NCBI GenBank assembly: GCA_022605955.1
Contig: JAKCOZ010000007.1
Span: 35,752,991 to 35,816,990, forward strand
Source: Rallus limicola
Taxonomy: Eukaryota; Chordata; Aves; Gruiformes; Rallidae
Direction of reading: 5' to 3'
Length of the DNA: 64,000 nucleotides
This document shows positions 42,001 to 51,195 of this stretch, piece by piece. The notes under the pieces are model-generated. The model was not told the origin of the DNA and searched no databases. It saw only the letters and a list, made by a program, of their open reading frames with translations. The position numbers and the translations under genes are program-made. Position 1 is the first letter of the stretch, and the number at the start of each line of letters is the position of its first letter.

Positions 42001-44240
42001 GAAATCCAGAGTCCACACCCAAGGGAAAAGCTGTAGAGGGTCTATTCTGATGCAGTCCCAACCAGCTGTGATGAATCCTGTTTTGTACATCTCACCACCT
42101 ACAAATAAATACCTTTGCAGCTTCATATATCATCTGTGATCTATAAGAAAAAAAAAATTTAAAAAAAGTCCATTAAAATGGAGAACTGGACAAACCAGTG
42201 AACATAAATCTAACTGCAACTCCTTTTAAATTTTTTGTCTTGATTCTTTTTTTAGTGCCAAGTGAAATATCTTAACTTAGAAAAGTCAAATTAGGGATAA
42301 ATAAAGGCTCAAAGCTCAATATCTTATAACCTAGGTCTCAGTCCAACAGGAAACTGAGTTACTGCTAAACCCATAAATTGCAGTTTCTGGAATAAGAATC
42401 CCATATTTAGAATCTCTTGTACAGCTGAAGATCCATGTCTTTTAGGTAATTCACTACTATATCAAGAGGAGGGTGTGTATATACCCAGCTTAGCTGTTAC
42501 CTGCAATTTTCTTTCCATTTAGTAAAAATATTGTCCAAGCTGAAGTAGGTGTTTCATTTTGTGATCAGACTGCAGTATTTAATGCTGGAATGTATCATTT
42601 GTTACCAGCATATAGCTGAAATGTATGTTGTCTTAATGGAAGATAATTTAACAAAAATAATCTTGTATATGCAATGATTCTTCATGGTACTTACTGGTGG
42701 TGCCTTTACAAATTGTAGAGGAAAATCTGTATCTGTTTCAATGCATATGATTTATAAATCTGCTCAAGATTTTTGGTTGAAACCAGTTAATAAAGTTGGC
42801 ATTTTAGGGCAGTTTACCTGGGGAATGATGAAAGTGATGGTGCTTGAGAAGGTTTGGATTTAGTAAATGGAGTTCCCATGGTTGCATTTCAGAGACATGT
42901 TGTATATTCTGAATCATGATGGTTTCCATGGGAAACGTCAAAACGAGAAACAAGAGTGGCCATTGTGGATAAAAAGCTGTGGATGGCTTTTTCCAGGGAA
43001 TGTGTTAACAACTTGAGATTCAGTTAAAAACAGGAGCTCTGGAATGTTTATGCATATTCAGGCAGCATGTCTGAATGCTAAAATTCCCTTTGCATAGCGT
43101 GGGGGACTGAGCTGCATAACAGTGAGTTGCTTTATTGAGAGTATCTCACTGCATCCCAAACAGGTAGACTTGGACCCAGTGTACATCTCTTACTCATCAA
43201 ACTGGTATCTAAACAGAACCAGTCTTCCTAAAAATAAGTCCCTCTGTAAGCAGTGTTGCAACTGGGAAGAAGGAGATACCTTTGGTGTTTCCAAAGTGAA
43301 ATCTTGTCTGCCTGACACATGGGCCTAAATTTAGACTTTTAGGCATACTTTAGGTATCCAAGTTAGCCAGACTGGACCCCACCTGCAGAAAATTGAATGG
43401 CTAGCAAAGCTGAAACCAACAGCACTGAGACATCACGTGTAGCCACACAAGAGTCCAAATAAAGCAACAATGTTCATAGTTCAGACTAGAATCAAGACTG
43501 AACCAGGAATGTTGTGGTTAGCAGCCACCTTTTACCCATTCTGTTCACACCTGCTGTTTGGAAATCTCCACTAGAAAACAGATTCCTTTAGTATGTGAGA
43601 CGTGTGCTGCATTGAGAGAACTCTGACTTGGACACATTAAATAAATACCACCAGTACACTTAATGGCACAGCTTGGTCTTGTTGACACAACTGTGCTTCT
43701 GAAACAGGATGGAATACTAAAATCAAGAAGTTAAATAATAATGAAGAAGAGATCTATAAGAGGTGGATGTTTGGGACTTTGTGTATTCCAGGCAAACAAC
43801 AACAACAAAAAATAATGCTCCCCACAGTTCCTGCTCGTAGGTAAGCATCAGGAGATAATACAAAAAGGAGAACAAGTACTGCACAGGTGGAGTGCAAACT
43901 ATTATGCATTCCAGTGGCAGTTATTTAAAGCATGCTGGAAGTATGATAATTAATAACAGGTAGGGTATCTGTCATTATCCTAAAGCATTTTGGACTGCAA
44001 ACTGAAAAAAATAGCTTCCCAAACATCTATAGCTTCTTAAAAGGCTCTTGAATGTCATTGACAAAGTGTATATCTGCTAGCTTGCTCCATCAAAGATATG
44101 ACATTTATTTTAATCATGATTATATTGTCTTTTCAGGAAGTGCAAGTAACAGAGAGCTGTCTGCAGAAGACAACCCTAGTGAAGCTCCTACTTCCCAGGA
44201 GAGCCAGACACTGGGAGACAAGGTGGCTTACAGCAGATAG
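11918..44240 (+). CDS. TG: Thyroglobulin gene, 3' part: seven coding exons (human numbering 42-48)
   Basis: Thyroglobulin is the very large secreted glycoprotein of thyroid follicles. Its tyrosines are iodinated and coupled to make T4 and T3, which are released by proteolysis. Seven exons (165, 168, 182, 108, 141, 191 and 104 coding bases) join to 1059 bases, which is 352 codons plus TAG with no internal stop. The product matches the C-terminal part of the ChEL domain followed by the tail; segments such as [20 protein letters not shown] and GNVFMYH are diagnostic. All introns are GT...AG with phases 0, 0, 2, 2, 2 and 1. The ChEL domain of TG acts in folding, dimerisation and ER export and is not an enzyme. 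The gene is incomplete here: the 5' exons, including the N-terminal hormone site and the thyroglobulin type-1 repeats, lie to the left. Exon numbers come from counting back from the last exon and from recalled human structure. Confidence 0.97.
12083..12815 (+). other. TG intron 42 (phase 0)
   Basis: A short 733-base intron bounded by gtaccc and ctaatccag. I see nothing in it beyond ordinary intronic sequence. Confidence 0.9.
12816..12983 (+). CDS. TG: TG exon 43: ChEL domain segment
   Basis: This exon has 56 codons, phase 0 on both sides, with acceptor ctaatccag and donor aag/gtagga. It encodes [17 protein letters not shown] followed by a segment with [13 protein letters not shown], a core ChEL region aligned with the carboxylesterase/cholinesterase fold. 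It lies only 733 bases after the preceding exon, one of the two short introns in this part of the gene. The protein is clearly thyroglobulin and no unusual residues were noticed. Confidence 0.96.
12984..20316 (+). other. TG intron 43 (phase 0)
   Basis: A 7.3-kb intron from gtagga to tttctcag. Open frames inside it, the longest being 126 codons at 16173-16553, have no recognisable family features. A degenerate old repeat is present near 17994-18075. There is no clear young CR1 copy and no RNA gene that I can recognise. Confidence 0.85.
17994..18075 (+). repeat. Old degenerate interspersed repeat (CR1-tail-like)
   Basis: The stretch resembles the widespread amniote repeat with the sense 'actgggtcagaccaaaggtccat...cagtggc': here actgagtcagatcaaaggcc and then cagcagtggctaaga. 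It is diverged, and the family assignment is from memory. Confidence 0.5.
20317..20498 (+). CDS. TG: TG exon 44: ChEL segment with the internal hormone-forming tyrosine pair
   Basis: This exon has 60 codons plus two bases (phase 2 at its end), with acceptor tttctcag and donor cg/gtaaga. It contains TAFYQAL, with Tyr codon 20362-20364, and STDDYSSF, with Tyr codon 20461-20463. The two tyrosines are 33 residues apart, the same spacing as the human donor Tyr2540 and acceptor Tyr2573 of one hormone-forming site, and the acceptor keeps the acidic residue before Tyr. An N-glycosylation sequon, Asn-Ala-Thr (20488-20496), sits at the end and matches a site in human TG. It is the only N-X-S/T sequon I found in these seven exons. 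Confidence 0.97.
20499..24667 (+). other. TG intron 44 (phase 2)
   Basis: A 4.2-kb intron from gtaaga to ttttatcag. It contains a poly-T tract near 20962-20977 and A/T-rich stretches near 23341-23365 and 23750-23770. No exon or dispersed repeat was recognised. Confidence 0.85.
20962..20977. repeat. Poly-T tract
   Basis: Sixteen or so consecutive T followed by aaattatg, in intron 44. Confidence 0.8.
24668..24775 (+). CDS. TG: TG exon 45: ChEL segment with a conserved cysteine
   Basis: This exon has one base, 35 codons and two bases. The acceptor is ttttatcag and the donor ag/gtaagg. The split codon from the preceding exon gives Arg, then [15 protein letters not shown] and [11 protein letters not shown] follow. 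The cysteine at 24684-24686 is the expected partner of the cysteine in the exon at 39091-39281, in the position of a conserved long-range cholinesterase-fold disulfide. It is one of the shortest exons of the group. Confidence 0.95.
25468..25744 (+). repeat. CR1 LINE, 5'-truncated 3' end
   Basis: Typical avian CR1 3' region: acaggtgataggatgagggg, then gaacaggctgcccaggga, ggtcttttccaatc and the terminal tandem octamer-like attctgtgattctgtga. It lies in TG intron 45 in the same orientation as the gene. Confidence 0.93.
28108..28128. repeat. Short (GAT)n microsatellite
   Basis: Four or five tandem gat units, which produce a run of Asp codons in a chance frame. Confidence 0.8.
29450..29928 (+). 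repeat. CR1 LINE, 5'-truncated 3' end with reverse-transcriptase C-terminal remnant
   Basis: It begins at aagaaggacattgaggtcct, passes through cctggagaagaggaggctga (coding for the family's Leu-Glu-Lys-Arg-Arg-Leu-Arg motif) and ends in gattccgtgattttgtga. It belongs to the same subfamily as the copies at 25468, 46770 and 52109. The reading frame is broken, so it is inactive. Confidence 0.93.
31128..31202 (-). repeat. CR1 LINE, short 3' tail
   Basis: Minus-strand CR1 end: agtcatagaatgataaaagg and ccccttaaagaccatctag match the reversed terminal region of CR1. Diverged and only about 75 bases. Confidence 0.65.
32934..33010. repeat. A/C-rich low-complexity tract
   Basis: About 75 bases made almost only of A and C with a few T, such as aaaaccccaacaaaaccaaa. 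Confidence 0.85.
37190..37989 (+). mobile_element. Solo LTR of an avian endogenous retrovirus
   Basis: An 800-base block starts TGTGGTGGGTTGACCCTGG and ends with cgt-less aacccaataca, giving the TG...CA ends of an LTR. It matches a common bird LTR that I recall by its opening (gccaggtgcccac-like), its aaggctcataggttgagata segment and its caggggaagactcc segment. No gag, pol or env sequence adjoins it, so it is a solo LTR left by recombination. Flanking bases (gacaa on the left, ttgaa on the right) do not form an obvious target-site duplication, which fits an old insertion. It lies in TG intron 45, 204 bases before exon 46. The orientation is assigned from the recalled consensus and could be reversed. 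Confidence 0.8.
38194..38334 (+). CDS. TG: TG exon 46: ChEL segment around the lost catalytic His
   Basis: This exon has one base, 46 codons and two bases. The product runs [19 protein letters not shown], then [10 protein letters not shown] and [10 protein letters not shown]. Two AGs lie five bases apart (38192-38193 and 38197-38198). Only the first keeps the frame and the family match, so the start is set at 38194. The donor is gg/gtaagt, a strong consensus. The family aligns here with the acetylcholinesterase segment that carries the catalytic His; Leu (codon 38207-38209) occupies that position, as expected for a non-enzymatic ChEL domain. Confidence 0.94.
38335..39090 (+). other. TG intron 46 (phase 2)
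   Basis: A 756-base intron from gtaagt to ctgcccttag with nothing further recognised. Confidence 0.9.
39091..39281 (+). CDS. TG: TG exon 47: end of ChEL domain
   Basis: This exon has one base, 63 codons and one base, with acceptor ctgcccttag and donor ag/gtgaac. The split codon gives the Gly of the SGNPNY motif, the usual end region of cholinesterase-type domains. [11 protein letters not shown] and [16 protein letters not shown] follow. The cysteine at 39236-39238 should pair with the cysteine of the exon at 24668-24775. The helix ending in [10 protein letters not shown] is the last ordered part before the tail. If the donor were read through, the frame would continue briefly into the intron and stop at about 39305. 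Confidence 0.95.
40580..40672 (+). repeat. Old degenerate interspersed repeat (CR1-tail-like)
   Basis: It has gcataagaacacaaaattca, then gggtcagtccaatggtctgc and cctgttcttgtcagtggcca, matching the amniote 'gggtcagaccaatggtccat...cagtggcca' repeat. It belongs to the same family as the copy near 17994. Confidence 0.6.
41350..41530 (-). repeat. CR1 LINE, 3' fragment
   Basis: It reads atcctgagttggaatggacc, then ccaactcctggcttcacac and accacttccctggggagcct. It closely parallels the 3' part of the CR1 at 45311-46163, in the same minus orientation. It becomes unrecognisable after about 41530. Confidence 0.85.
44137..44240 (+). CDS. TG: TG exon 48: C-terminal tail with the hormone-forming tyrosine and stop
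   Basis: The acceptor is tcttttcag. The split codon gives Gly, and the exon encodes 34 residues in all before TAG at 44238-44240. The tail is acidic and rich in Ser and Glu, unlike the folded ChEL domain, and ends in VAYSR. The tyrosine (44229-44231) is third from the C-terminus, the position of the C-terminal hormone-forming tyrosine in mammals (human ending TYSK). From recalled sequence, the tail is several residues shorter than in human, and the residue before the tyrosine is Ala here. The end is certain because the last codons and stop are in the frame fixed by the previous exon. Confidence 0.94.
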
Positions 44241-44465
44241 AAAAACACAGTGATACTGGATGGATTTGTCTCACAGTTGTGCATCCATACAACTGTGTCA
44301 CACTGGATGAACGAATGGCTTCCTTTAGTTAACTTCCCAAACAAGTAGATTTTTCAAGAAAATTCTTGAATATGGGACAAAATAAGCCCTACAAGTATTA
44401 TTTTAGGTCAAAAGATACTGTAATTTGAAAAATGAAGTATCAATAAAACCCAGGAAAAAACCTAA
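44241..44465 (+). other. TG: TG 3' UTR with polyadenylation signal
   Basis: Non-coding sequence follows the TAG. A canonical AATAAA lies at 44442-44447, and T-rich sequence follows at about 44480-44490. Cleavage is expected roughly 10-30 bases after the signal, so the UTR end is approximate. Confidence 0.75.
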
Positions 44466-45310
44466 CAAAAGTACTGGGACTTTATTTCTTGCAAGCACCA
44501 AATGCCCATACATTGCAGTACCTGCAGCCAGAACAGGATATACATCAAAACTCTGAGAAGTCCCTCAGCTGATTAGGCATAAATTTGCCACATGTCATAT
44601 CTAACTTGTTCTTTTTTACTACTCATCCTATCACAAGCCGACAATAGGAGTAAGAGCCTGGTTTGACATTGTTGAGAAAATTAGAAAGCTTCAAAATGGG
44701 CAAGGGTTGGGTCCAGAAAGAATGATGTAAGAAGGGAATCAAGAGTGTGCATGGAGTGTGTTCACATGAAGTCAGGCTATACTCAGCTCATGATCGCCTG
44801 TGAAAATATGTATAAGATCATTTGGGTAAAGCATAACTCACAACAGAGTTAATACAAAGCATATGTTAATTGCAGTTTAGAATATACTATTCTTGGAACA
44901 TTTATCTTTTGTAAGGAGAAGGCAAGATAGAGAATAGTTTTGGAAGTGTGAGGAAAAGTCCATCACAGAGTATCTCTAATGGCTCTGAAAGTAGTTTGCA
45001 TTAGGTTGTTAATACATTGATGGGAACACTTAGCAACAAATAATCCTCAGTTGACATGTTCATGACACTTGAGAACAAAAAGTAAAATCAAGGCTGCCCT
45101 GAAACTAAGAGCAAAATTTCCACTGATTTCAGTAGGACCCAAATTTCTTGTGCAGTGTTGAAATGATTTAATAAAACAGCTCATAACGTTTTGTTTGCTG
45201 CTTGGGACCTTTGCCAGTGCATGAGCAGTTAGTGCTGTCTGCCATGTATCCAGGTTACCAAAGATTTTACCTAGCTACAAGAAAAACTCTGTGATGCTCA
45301 TAGTTCTTAT

Positions 45311-46163
45311 CATAGAAACACAGAATCACAGACTATCCTGAGTTGGAAGGGACCCGTAAGGATCATCAAGTCCAACTCCTGGCTCCACACAGGGCCAGTC
45401 AAGTCAGAGCATGGGACTGGGTGCATCATCCAGAAGCTTCTTGAACTCAGTCAAGCTCAGTGCTGTAACCACTTCCCTGGAGAGCCTGTGCCAGTGCCCA
45501 ACCACCCTCTCAGTACAGAACCTCTTCCTAAGATCCAACCTAAACGTCCCCTGTTGCAGCTTCATCCCATTCCCTCAGGTTCTATCACTGGTCAACAGAG
45601 AAGAGATCAGCACCTGTCCCTTTGCTCCCCATTGTCAGGAAGCTACAGGCCACAATGAGGTCTCCCCTCAGTGTCCTCCAGGCTAAACAAGCCAAGGTAC
45701 TTCAGCCTCTCCTCATAAGACTTCCCCTCCAGACCCTTCACCATCCTCACTGCCCTCCTCTGGAGACTCTCCAATAGTTTTGTGTCCCTCCTGTACTGTG
45801 GCACCCAAAACTGCACCCAGTGCTCGAGGTGAGGCTGCGCCAGTGCAGTGTAGAGAGGGACAGTCCCCTCTGTGGATTGGCTGGCCATGCCGGGCTTGAT
45901 GCACCCCAGGGTATGGTTGTCCCTCCTGGCTGCCTGGGCACACTGCTGGCTCATGCTTAACTTGCTGTCAACCAGGACCCCCAAATCCCTCTCAGCATGG
46001 CTGGCCTTCAGTGTCTGATCCCTCAGCCTGTATGTGTAGCCAGAGTTGCCCCTTCCCAGGTTCAGAATCTGGTACAGGCCCTTGTTAAACTTCACACTGT
46101 TGGTGACTACCCAGCTCTCTAATCTGTCCAGGTCTCTCTGTAAGGCTTCTCCGCCTTCAACAG
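45311..46163 (-). repeat. CR1 LINE, 3' 0.85 kb with reverse-transcriptase C-terminal part
   Basis: The longest CR1 copy in the window. On the minus strand an open frame of 150 codons (46095-45643) encodes the C-terminal end of the CR1 ORF2 protein, with ERDLGVLVDSKLSMSQQCA, LGCIK and YEERLKYLGLFSLE motifs typical of CR1. The frame ends where the copy loses register (FSLEDTEGRPHCGL instead of the usual [12 protein letters not shown]), so it is a dead 5'-truncated copy. The 3' end at 45311 carries the atcacagactatcctgagtt terminus of a subfamily different from the + strand copies nearby. Confidence 0.95.
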
Positions 46164-46769
46164 CTTATACTTATGTCCTGTTCAATAAACAATAAGAACA
46201 ATGGAAGAATTCAGGATCTTGTTAGCTAATTCATTAAATATATAAAAGATGGAGAAATCAAACTGTGTTTCCCATCATTATCTTTACCTATGCTAGCTAA
46301 CTGGTAATGAAAAAAAATAAAAGATTTAAGAACTTCTTTTAAAGCCCTGATGATCTATTGTAGAGCTCAACAGTGGATGCTTTCTTTGCTGCAGTTGTGA
46401 TTCCTTGGCAAAGACTGGGTTTACTTTATTCTTTTGAGAACACTCCTGGAAATCAATGTCTAATAGATTCTATTTAAAACTTAATGCATCCTGCCAAAAC
46501 CTCTTATTTCAGTAACAGCTATGATTTTACTTGTGTCCACATATGCAGTCAGTCATGCACATATCTCCAGCCATGTGAACACCCACCCAAAGCTGAGCTA
46601 CAGTATTTCATATTCATTTTACAGCGAGTTGGTGATTCTGTGATTTGTGGGTTAAAGAAATGAAGTATTCCTTGCTCTTGACACTTAATTTCCACAATGG
46701 CATCCTGGTCCTCCTTAGCTTGAACCTAGTAGTCCTGGGAATCTTTACTATTTATATAATCTTTATATT

Positions 46770-47168
46770 TTGGAGGACAAATCTCATGAGGAACAGCTGA
46801 GGGAGCTGGGGATGTTTAGCCTGGAGAAGAGGAGGCTGAGGGGAGACCTTATCACTGCCTGCAACTACCTGAAAGGAAGTTGTAGAGAGGTGGGAGATGG
46901 TCTCTTCATACAAGTGACAGGAGATGGGACAAGGGGAAATGGCACTAAGCTGTGCCAGGGCAGGGTCAGATTAGATGTTAGGAAAAAATTCTTCACTGAA
47001 AGAGTTGTCAGGGCCTGGAACAGGCTGCCCAGGGAGAGGGTTGAGTCACCATCCCTGGATGTGTTTAAAAGACAGGTAAATGAGGTACTTAGAGATATGG
47101 TTTAGTAGAGGACAGGACTCTATGATCTTAAAGGTCTTTTCCAACCTTGTGATTCCATGATTCTATGA
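46770..47168 (+). repeat. CR1 LINE, 5'-truncated 3' end
   Basis: It starts tggaggacaaatctcatgag and ends gattccatgattctatga. It keeps a 111-codon open frame (46770-47105) that is only CR1 3' sequence, including [19 protein letters not shown]. It is close to the copy at 29450-29928, roughly 90% identical by eye over about 350 bases. Confidence 0.95.
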
Positions 47169-47214
47169 GATATACATATGTGTGTGTATGCACATATGTA
47201 TACACACATATAAA
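47168..47214. repeat. Degenerate (CA/TA) simple repeat at the 3' end of a CR1
   Basis: Alternating purine-pyrimidine sequence (catatgtgtgtgtatgcaca and onward) directly follows the CR1 copy at 46770-47168, with local self-complementarity. Confidence 0.8.
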
Positions 47215-48012
47215 TTTTCAGCAAATCTGAAAGTTCTTATTAATCCATTAAACAAATGCATTATCTAAAAGTGTATTAGGACACTTCAAGCTTTATACTG
47301 GTCCCTCCTATATTTCTTTCCTGCACTGAAGCATCTTCTCCCAGCTAATGTTTCTGCACTGTGTTTTTCCAGAAAATCAAATTCTCCAGAACACCAGCCA
47401 AATCGCTGTGAAATACTGACATTAACTGGGCTACTGTTTGTGGCAAACAGGCTTGGTATAGGCAGGCTGTAGTGTTACACCCAGTCAAATAATGGCTTTT
47501 TTGGAAACATGGGCCACGAGATAGTTTTGAAGAATCCACACAAAATCTCATGGATCCTGTTAAAGAGATGTTAAAAGGCAACTGCAAAAACACTGGAATG
47601 CTACATATAATACTTAAATAATTTAAATCCTAGTAAATGATAAACATATGTGTTTAATTATTGTTTTATATAGAGGAATACTTACAATAGAAACTTAAAT
47701 TAAGAATTTTTTTTCCTGCTGTGTCTACCAGATTTAGTAGTGTCATTCCAAACAAAATGCCATCTTCTGAACAACCACTTAAATTCTATTCACTTCTAAA
47801 GCATCAAATTGTATGGAAAAAAAACCCAACTCCAATAAATTCAATAACCCAAGCAGGAAATACTAGGCTTATCATGGCTTCTTTCATAATACCATGAACG
47901 TACTCTCTTCTGCATCACAATTTCATAAAGCATAAAATATAACATACAAAATTAAATATCACTGACAATTATTTAACATACACAGCAATCCCAGTAATAA
48001 TCTGCTGTCCAT

Positions 48013-48072
48013 GGAACTGGTAAACAGAAAACAGATTTAAAAGGAACTGGTAAACAGAAAACAGATTTAAAA
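48013..48072. repeat. Perfect 30-bp tandem duplication, two units
   Basis: The 30-base unit starting ggaactggtaaacagaaaac occurs at 48013-48042 and again at 48043-48072 with no difference. Confidence 0.97.
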
Positions 48073-48670
48073 GGATTCAATATTGACTCATGTTTGTGAA
48101 AGCCAAATACATACTCTTTTCCCACTCACTATTCAGCCCCACCTTGAGCCCGGATATGCCTCTGGAATTTGAGAAAAGGTTTTAATTTGAGCTAGGAACT
48201 CAGCAGTTTTGCCTTGTAGCCTGCTAATTGCAGTCTTGGCCACATCTGGTAGGCTGGTAGGCAAGACGGTAGGTATGACCGGGCTATTAGGTCACCCCTC
48301 TTGAGGTATTCAGCTCGACTGTCAGTTTGGTAAAAGAGCCTTTTTTTAAGAATGGAATTTTTTGTAAAACATCTTTATTGCATTAGTGGCTGACTTCTCC
48401 AAACCCACCCTGCTGCACTGGATGCTGCTTTTTAGACCCTTCTGTCTCTCCCCAGGTTTCCTAAAAGTCTTCATGTTCTTTTCTATAGCCCACTATTTAT
48501 CTATTCCTTTAAAGAAGCAAAAGCCTCCCAGTTCTCTGCACCCTCTTCTTCCCTTACCCTAGACCTGTCCATTCTCCATACACCCTTTAACTCATTTCTG
48601 CCCAGGTGCATTTTGATGCAGACAAATGCACTTTCATGATCACATGTGTTCATCTAAACCCGTATTTCAC

Positions 48671-48801
48671 CCAGGTCCTAAAGATGCAAACATCTTTGAA
48701 ATCTGAAGTGACTTTTGCAGTTGTACACGTGATACGGTCTTCGGCAGTAAATCTGGTCACCTTCCTGACTTTAGTACTCTTCCTCATGGGGAACACCACC
48801 A
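48671..48801 (-). other. Exon-like open segment of unknown meaning (candidate only)
   Basis: On the minus strand a 131-base segment is preceded by ctgcaatttccag and followed by gtgaaa, a plausible acceptor and a weaker donor. One frame of 43 codons is open across it and includes CIFRTW near its end. I recognise no protein family. The overlapping + strand is also open, so chance is a real possibility. Confidence 0.15.
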
Positions 48802-50977
48802 CTGGAAATTGCAGAACCACACGGTTAGAAATGTCCCAGTCAAATACAATAAGGAGATTTTGTCAGGAAAGCCTACATGTGGGCTGACTGACACACAGGT
48901 CAAGACAGTTTAGCCTTAGCAGTACTGATAGGCTAAGTCTGCTCCCACATATAAGTAAGAAAAATACATTCTCAGACTATTTAGGTCATTGTGCTTTAAG
49001 CTGAAATGCCAAAGACTTCAGTGATCTGGTAGTGAAACAATGCACAGAAACATGCTGAGTAGAGCCATGTTTTCCACCCTTCCACTGGAAATAAATATCC
49101 TTTAATAAAAGTGAAGCCGCCTTTGAAACTTCCTTATGAACAACCAGAGACATACCAAGTTAATGCCAATTAAGTCATTTAATCTGAACTTTTTGAAAGA
49201 TGAGGCATCAGAACCTTTCTGGATATGGAGGAGAGGCTTCAATATATAACCTACAGCATTTTGTGCTATTCTTCTGCACAGGAGATATTAGAAAACAGAA
49301 AAAGGAAAATAGAAAAGTAGACTATTAGAAAGATTTTACCCTGTGTACTTGGAAAAGAAAAAAAATGACTAAGTGGCAATGCTGGAACGTTAATTGTTTT
49401 CATAAGTACTTGACACATACAACTGGAACATCACAGTTGTTTTCCTGCTATTGCAGTCATACACATCGTATAATTCTCTTGGCTAATTTTAACTACTCAG
49501 TCTTTCACCATAGTAGCATCACAGCCAGTGCTCTCTATTATATGAAAGGCTCATATACTCTCTAACTTGCTCCAGTTACAGTATATAGCAGTGGTTTATA
49601 TAGTAGTAATTATAGGTTTATGGGCCATTGCTCCTCCCTGTGTGAAGCCAAAAAAATAAACATGGTCACAAAGCCAAAGATCCTCCACATGGTTCTCATT
49701 TGGTCTTTGAAACATAGACACCCACCTAGCAGGGATTTTATATAAGTTTCAGGTGGTGAGAGAATTTGGTTAATAGGAAGTGTGATAGTCAGTGCTTTCA
49801 ACTCTTTCTATTTCCATGACGTTGATCTGGCCCAAAGCTGAGAGGTCAGTAGTTCTTGCCCCTGCAGATGTGAATCCTCTAGCGTGGCCTTTGGTCATGA
49901 TGATGTGAACTCCCTCTCCTAGTTTTCCAGCTGTCCAAGAAAGACCTTTTGATTCCAGCAGCGACTAAAATTTCAGTGAACTTCAGCTGAGAGCTGATAT
50001 GCCGTCAAGGTGAATTAAGAGAGTTTTGCATCAGGATTCCTGCCAAATTTACTCACTCTTTAGGAGGCTGGCTGTATGATTGGGTGTGGAAAATGCCACA
50101 TTTCACAGCACTGATTTTGAGTCATTACAAAGCTGTTATTTCATTGTTTTAAGGAAATCTCCTTTCTCTTACCACGGGTATTCCTCATATATTCTACTAT
50201 CACACAATAAAGCAATGTCTCAGCAGTTTATGTTGGCTGCTTCTCATGCAATCACTCTATAGAGAGTCTAGTAGGCAAAAGTAAAGGAAGCTGAGAGCAT
50301 CTTGTAGGACAGGTCAGACAGGATGGGATGTTTTAAACATCACAGCTGTTTTTCAAAGCTGACCAAGGAATTTTTTGGAGATCCCACTAACCTGTAGGGA
50401 ATTTGGATGCCCGGTTCTCATTATGACTTTGGAATCCCCACCCAACATCTGTGCAATGGTCAGTGCTCATTTAGGAGTCTTGGCCCTTTCATAATGAGCG
50501 GATGTCCACATTGAAAAGCACCATTACAACTGGCAGCAGTTCATTGACTTGTGATGGGAGAATTTAGCTTTTTGCTTAGCTTCTCTAGTGCAGATTGAGA
50601 TTTGTAGTAAAACAGACCAAAAAGAGTATGCCTGTAATTTTTGTTTCATGTGAACTTCTGTCCCGTTTTCAGGAGCACCTAAACCATTTCAAGACCTTTG
50701 CTAATATAAAAGTACTGCTTCACACACAGGAACAATGCATTTGGATACAGGGTGCCACAGGTCCCTGTGCTGCAAACACAAAGTCAGTGGAGTCACAATC
50801 AGTTTAAAGCAGCATTTCATATGTACTACTGAAGGCAGTGATGTGGGCTGCATGTGTCAGGCAGTTTAAGTGAAATGAAAGCTCAAGCTGATGAGCAAAA
50901 GGGGTTTGCTGTTTCTTCTCAGTTCAGCTCCCACAGGTTAAGAAATCATGTGCAGAGGTTGTGTAAAGGAGGATGTA

Positions 50978-51195
50978 TAAGGAGGAACTTTTTTCACTGT
51001 GAGAGTGATGGAGCACTGGAACAGGCTGCCCAGAGAGGTTGTGGAGTCTCCTTCTCTGGAGACATTCAAAACCCACCTGGATGAGTTCCTATGTGATTGA
51101 GTCTAGGTGATGCTGCTCTGGCAAGGGGATTGGACTAGATGATCTTTTGAGGTCCCTTCCAACTCCAACTGTCTTGCGATTCTGTGATTCTGTAA
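50978..51195 (+). repeat. CR1 LINE, 3' end of a second subfamily
   Basis: It has gagcactggaacaggctgcc, gtggagtctccttctctgga and gattctgtgattctg at the end. The segment gtggagtctccttctctgga separates it from the subfamily that reads 'ttgagtcaccatccctgga'. Confidence 0.92.

Larger units (their letters stand above)
39282..44136 (+). other. TG intron 47 (phase 1)
   Basis: A 4.9-kb intron from gtgaac to tcttttcag. It contains an old repeat (40580-40672) and a minus-strand CR1 tail (41350-41530). The rest shows no supportable feature. Confidence 0.87.

Noticed and set aside
46770..47105. 111-codon open frame that looks like a protein with conserved [12 protein letters not shown]
   Set aside because: It is CR1 3' sequence, not a host gene.
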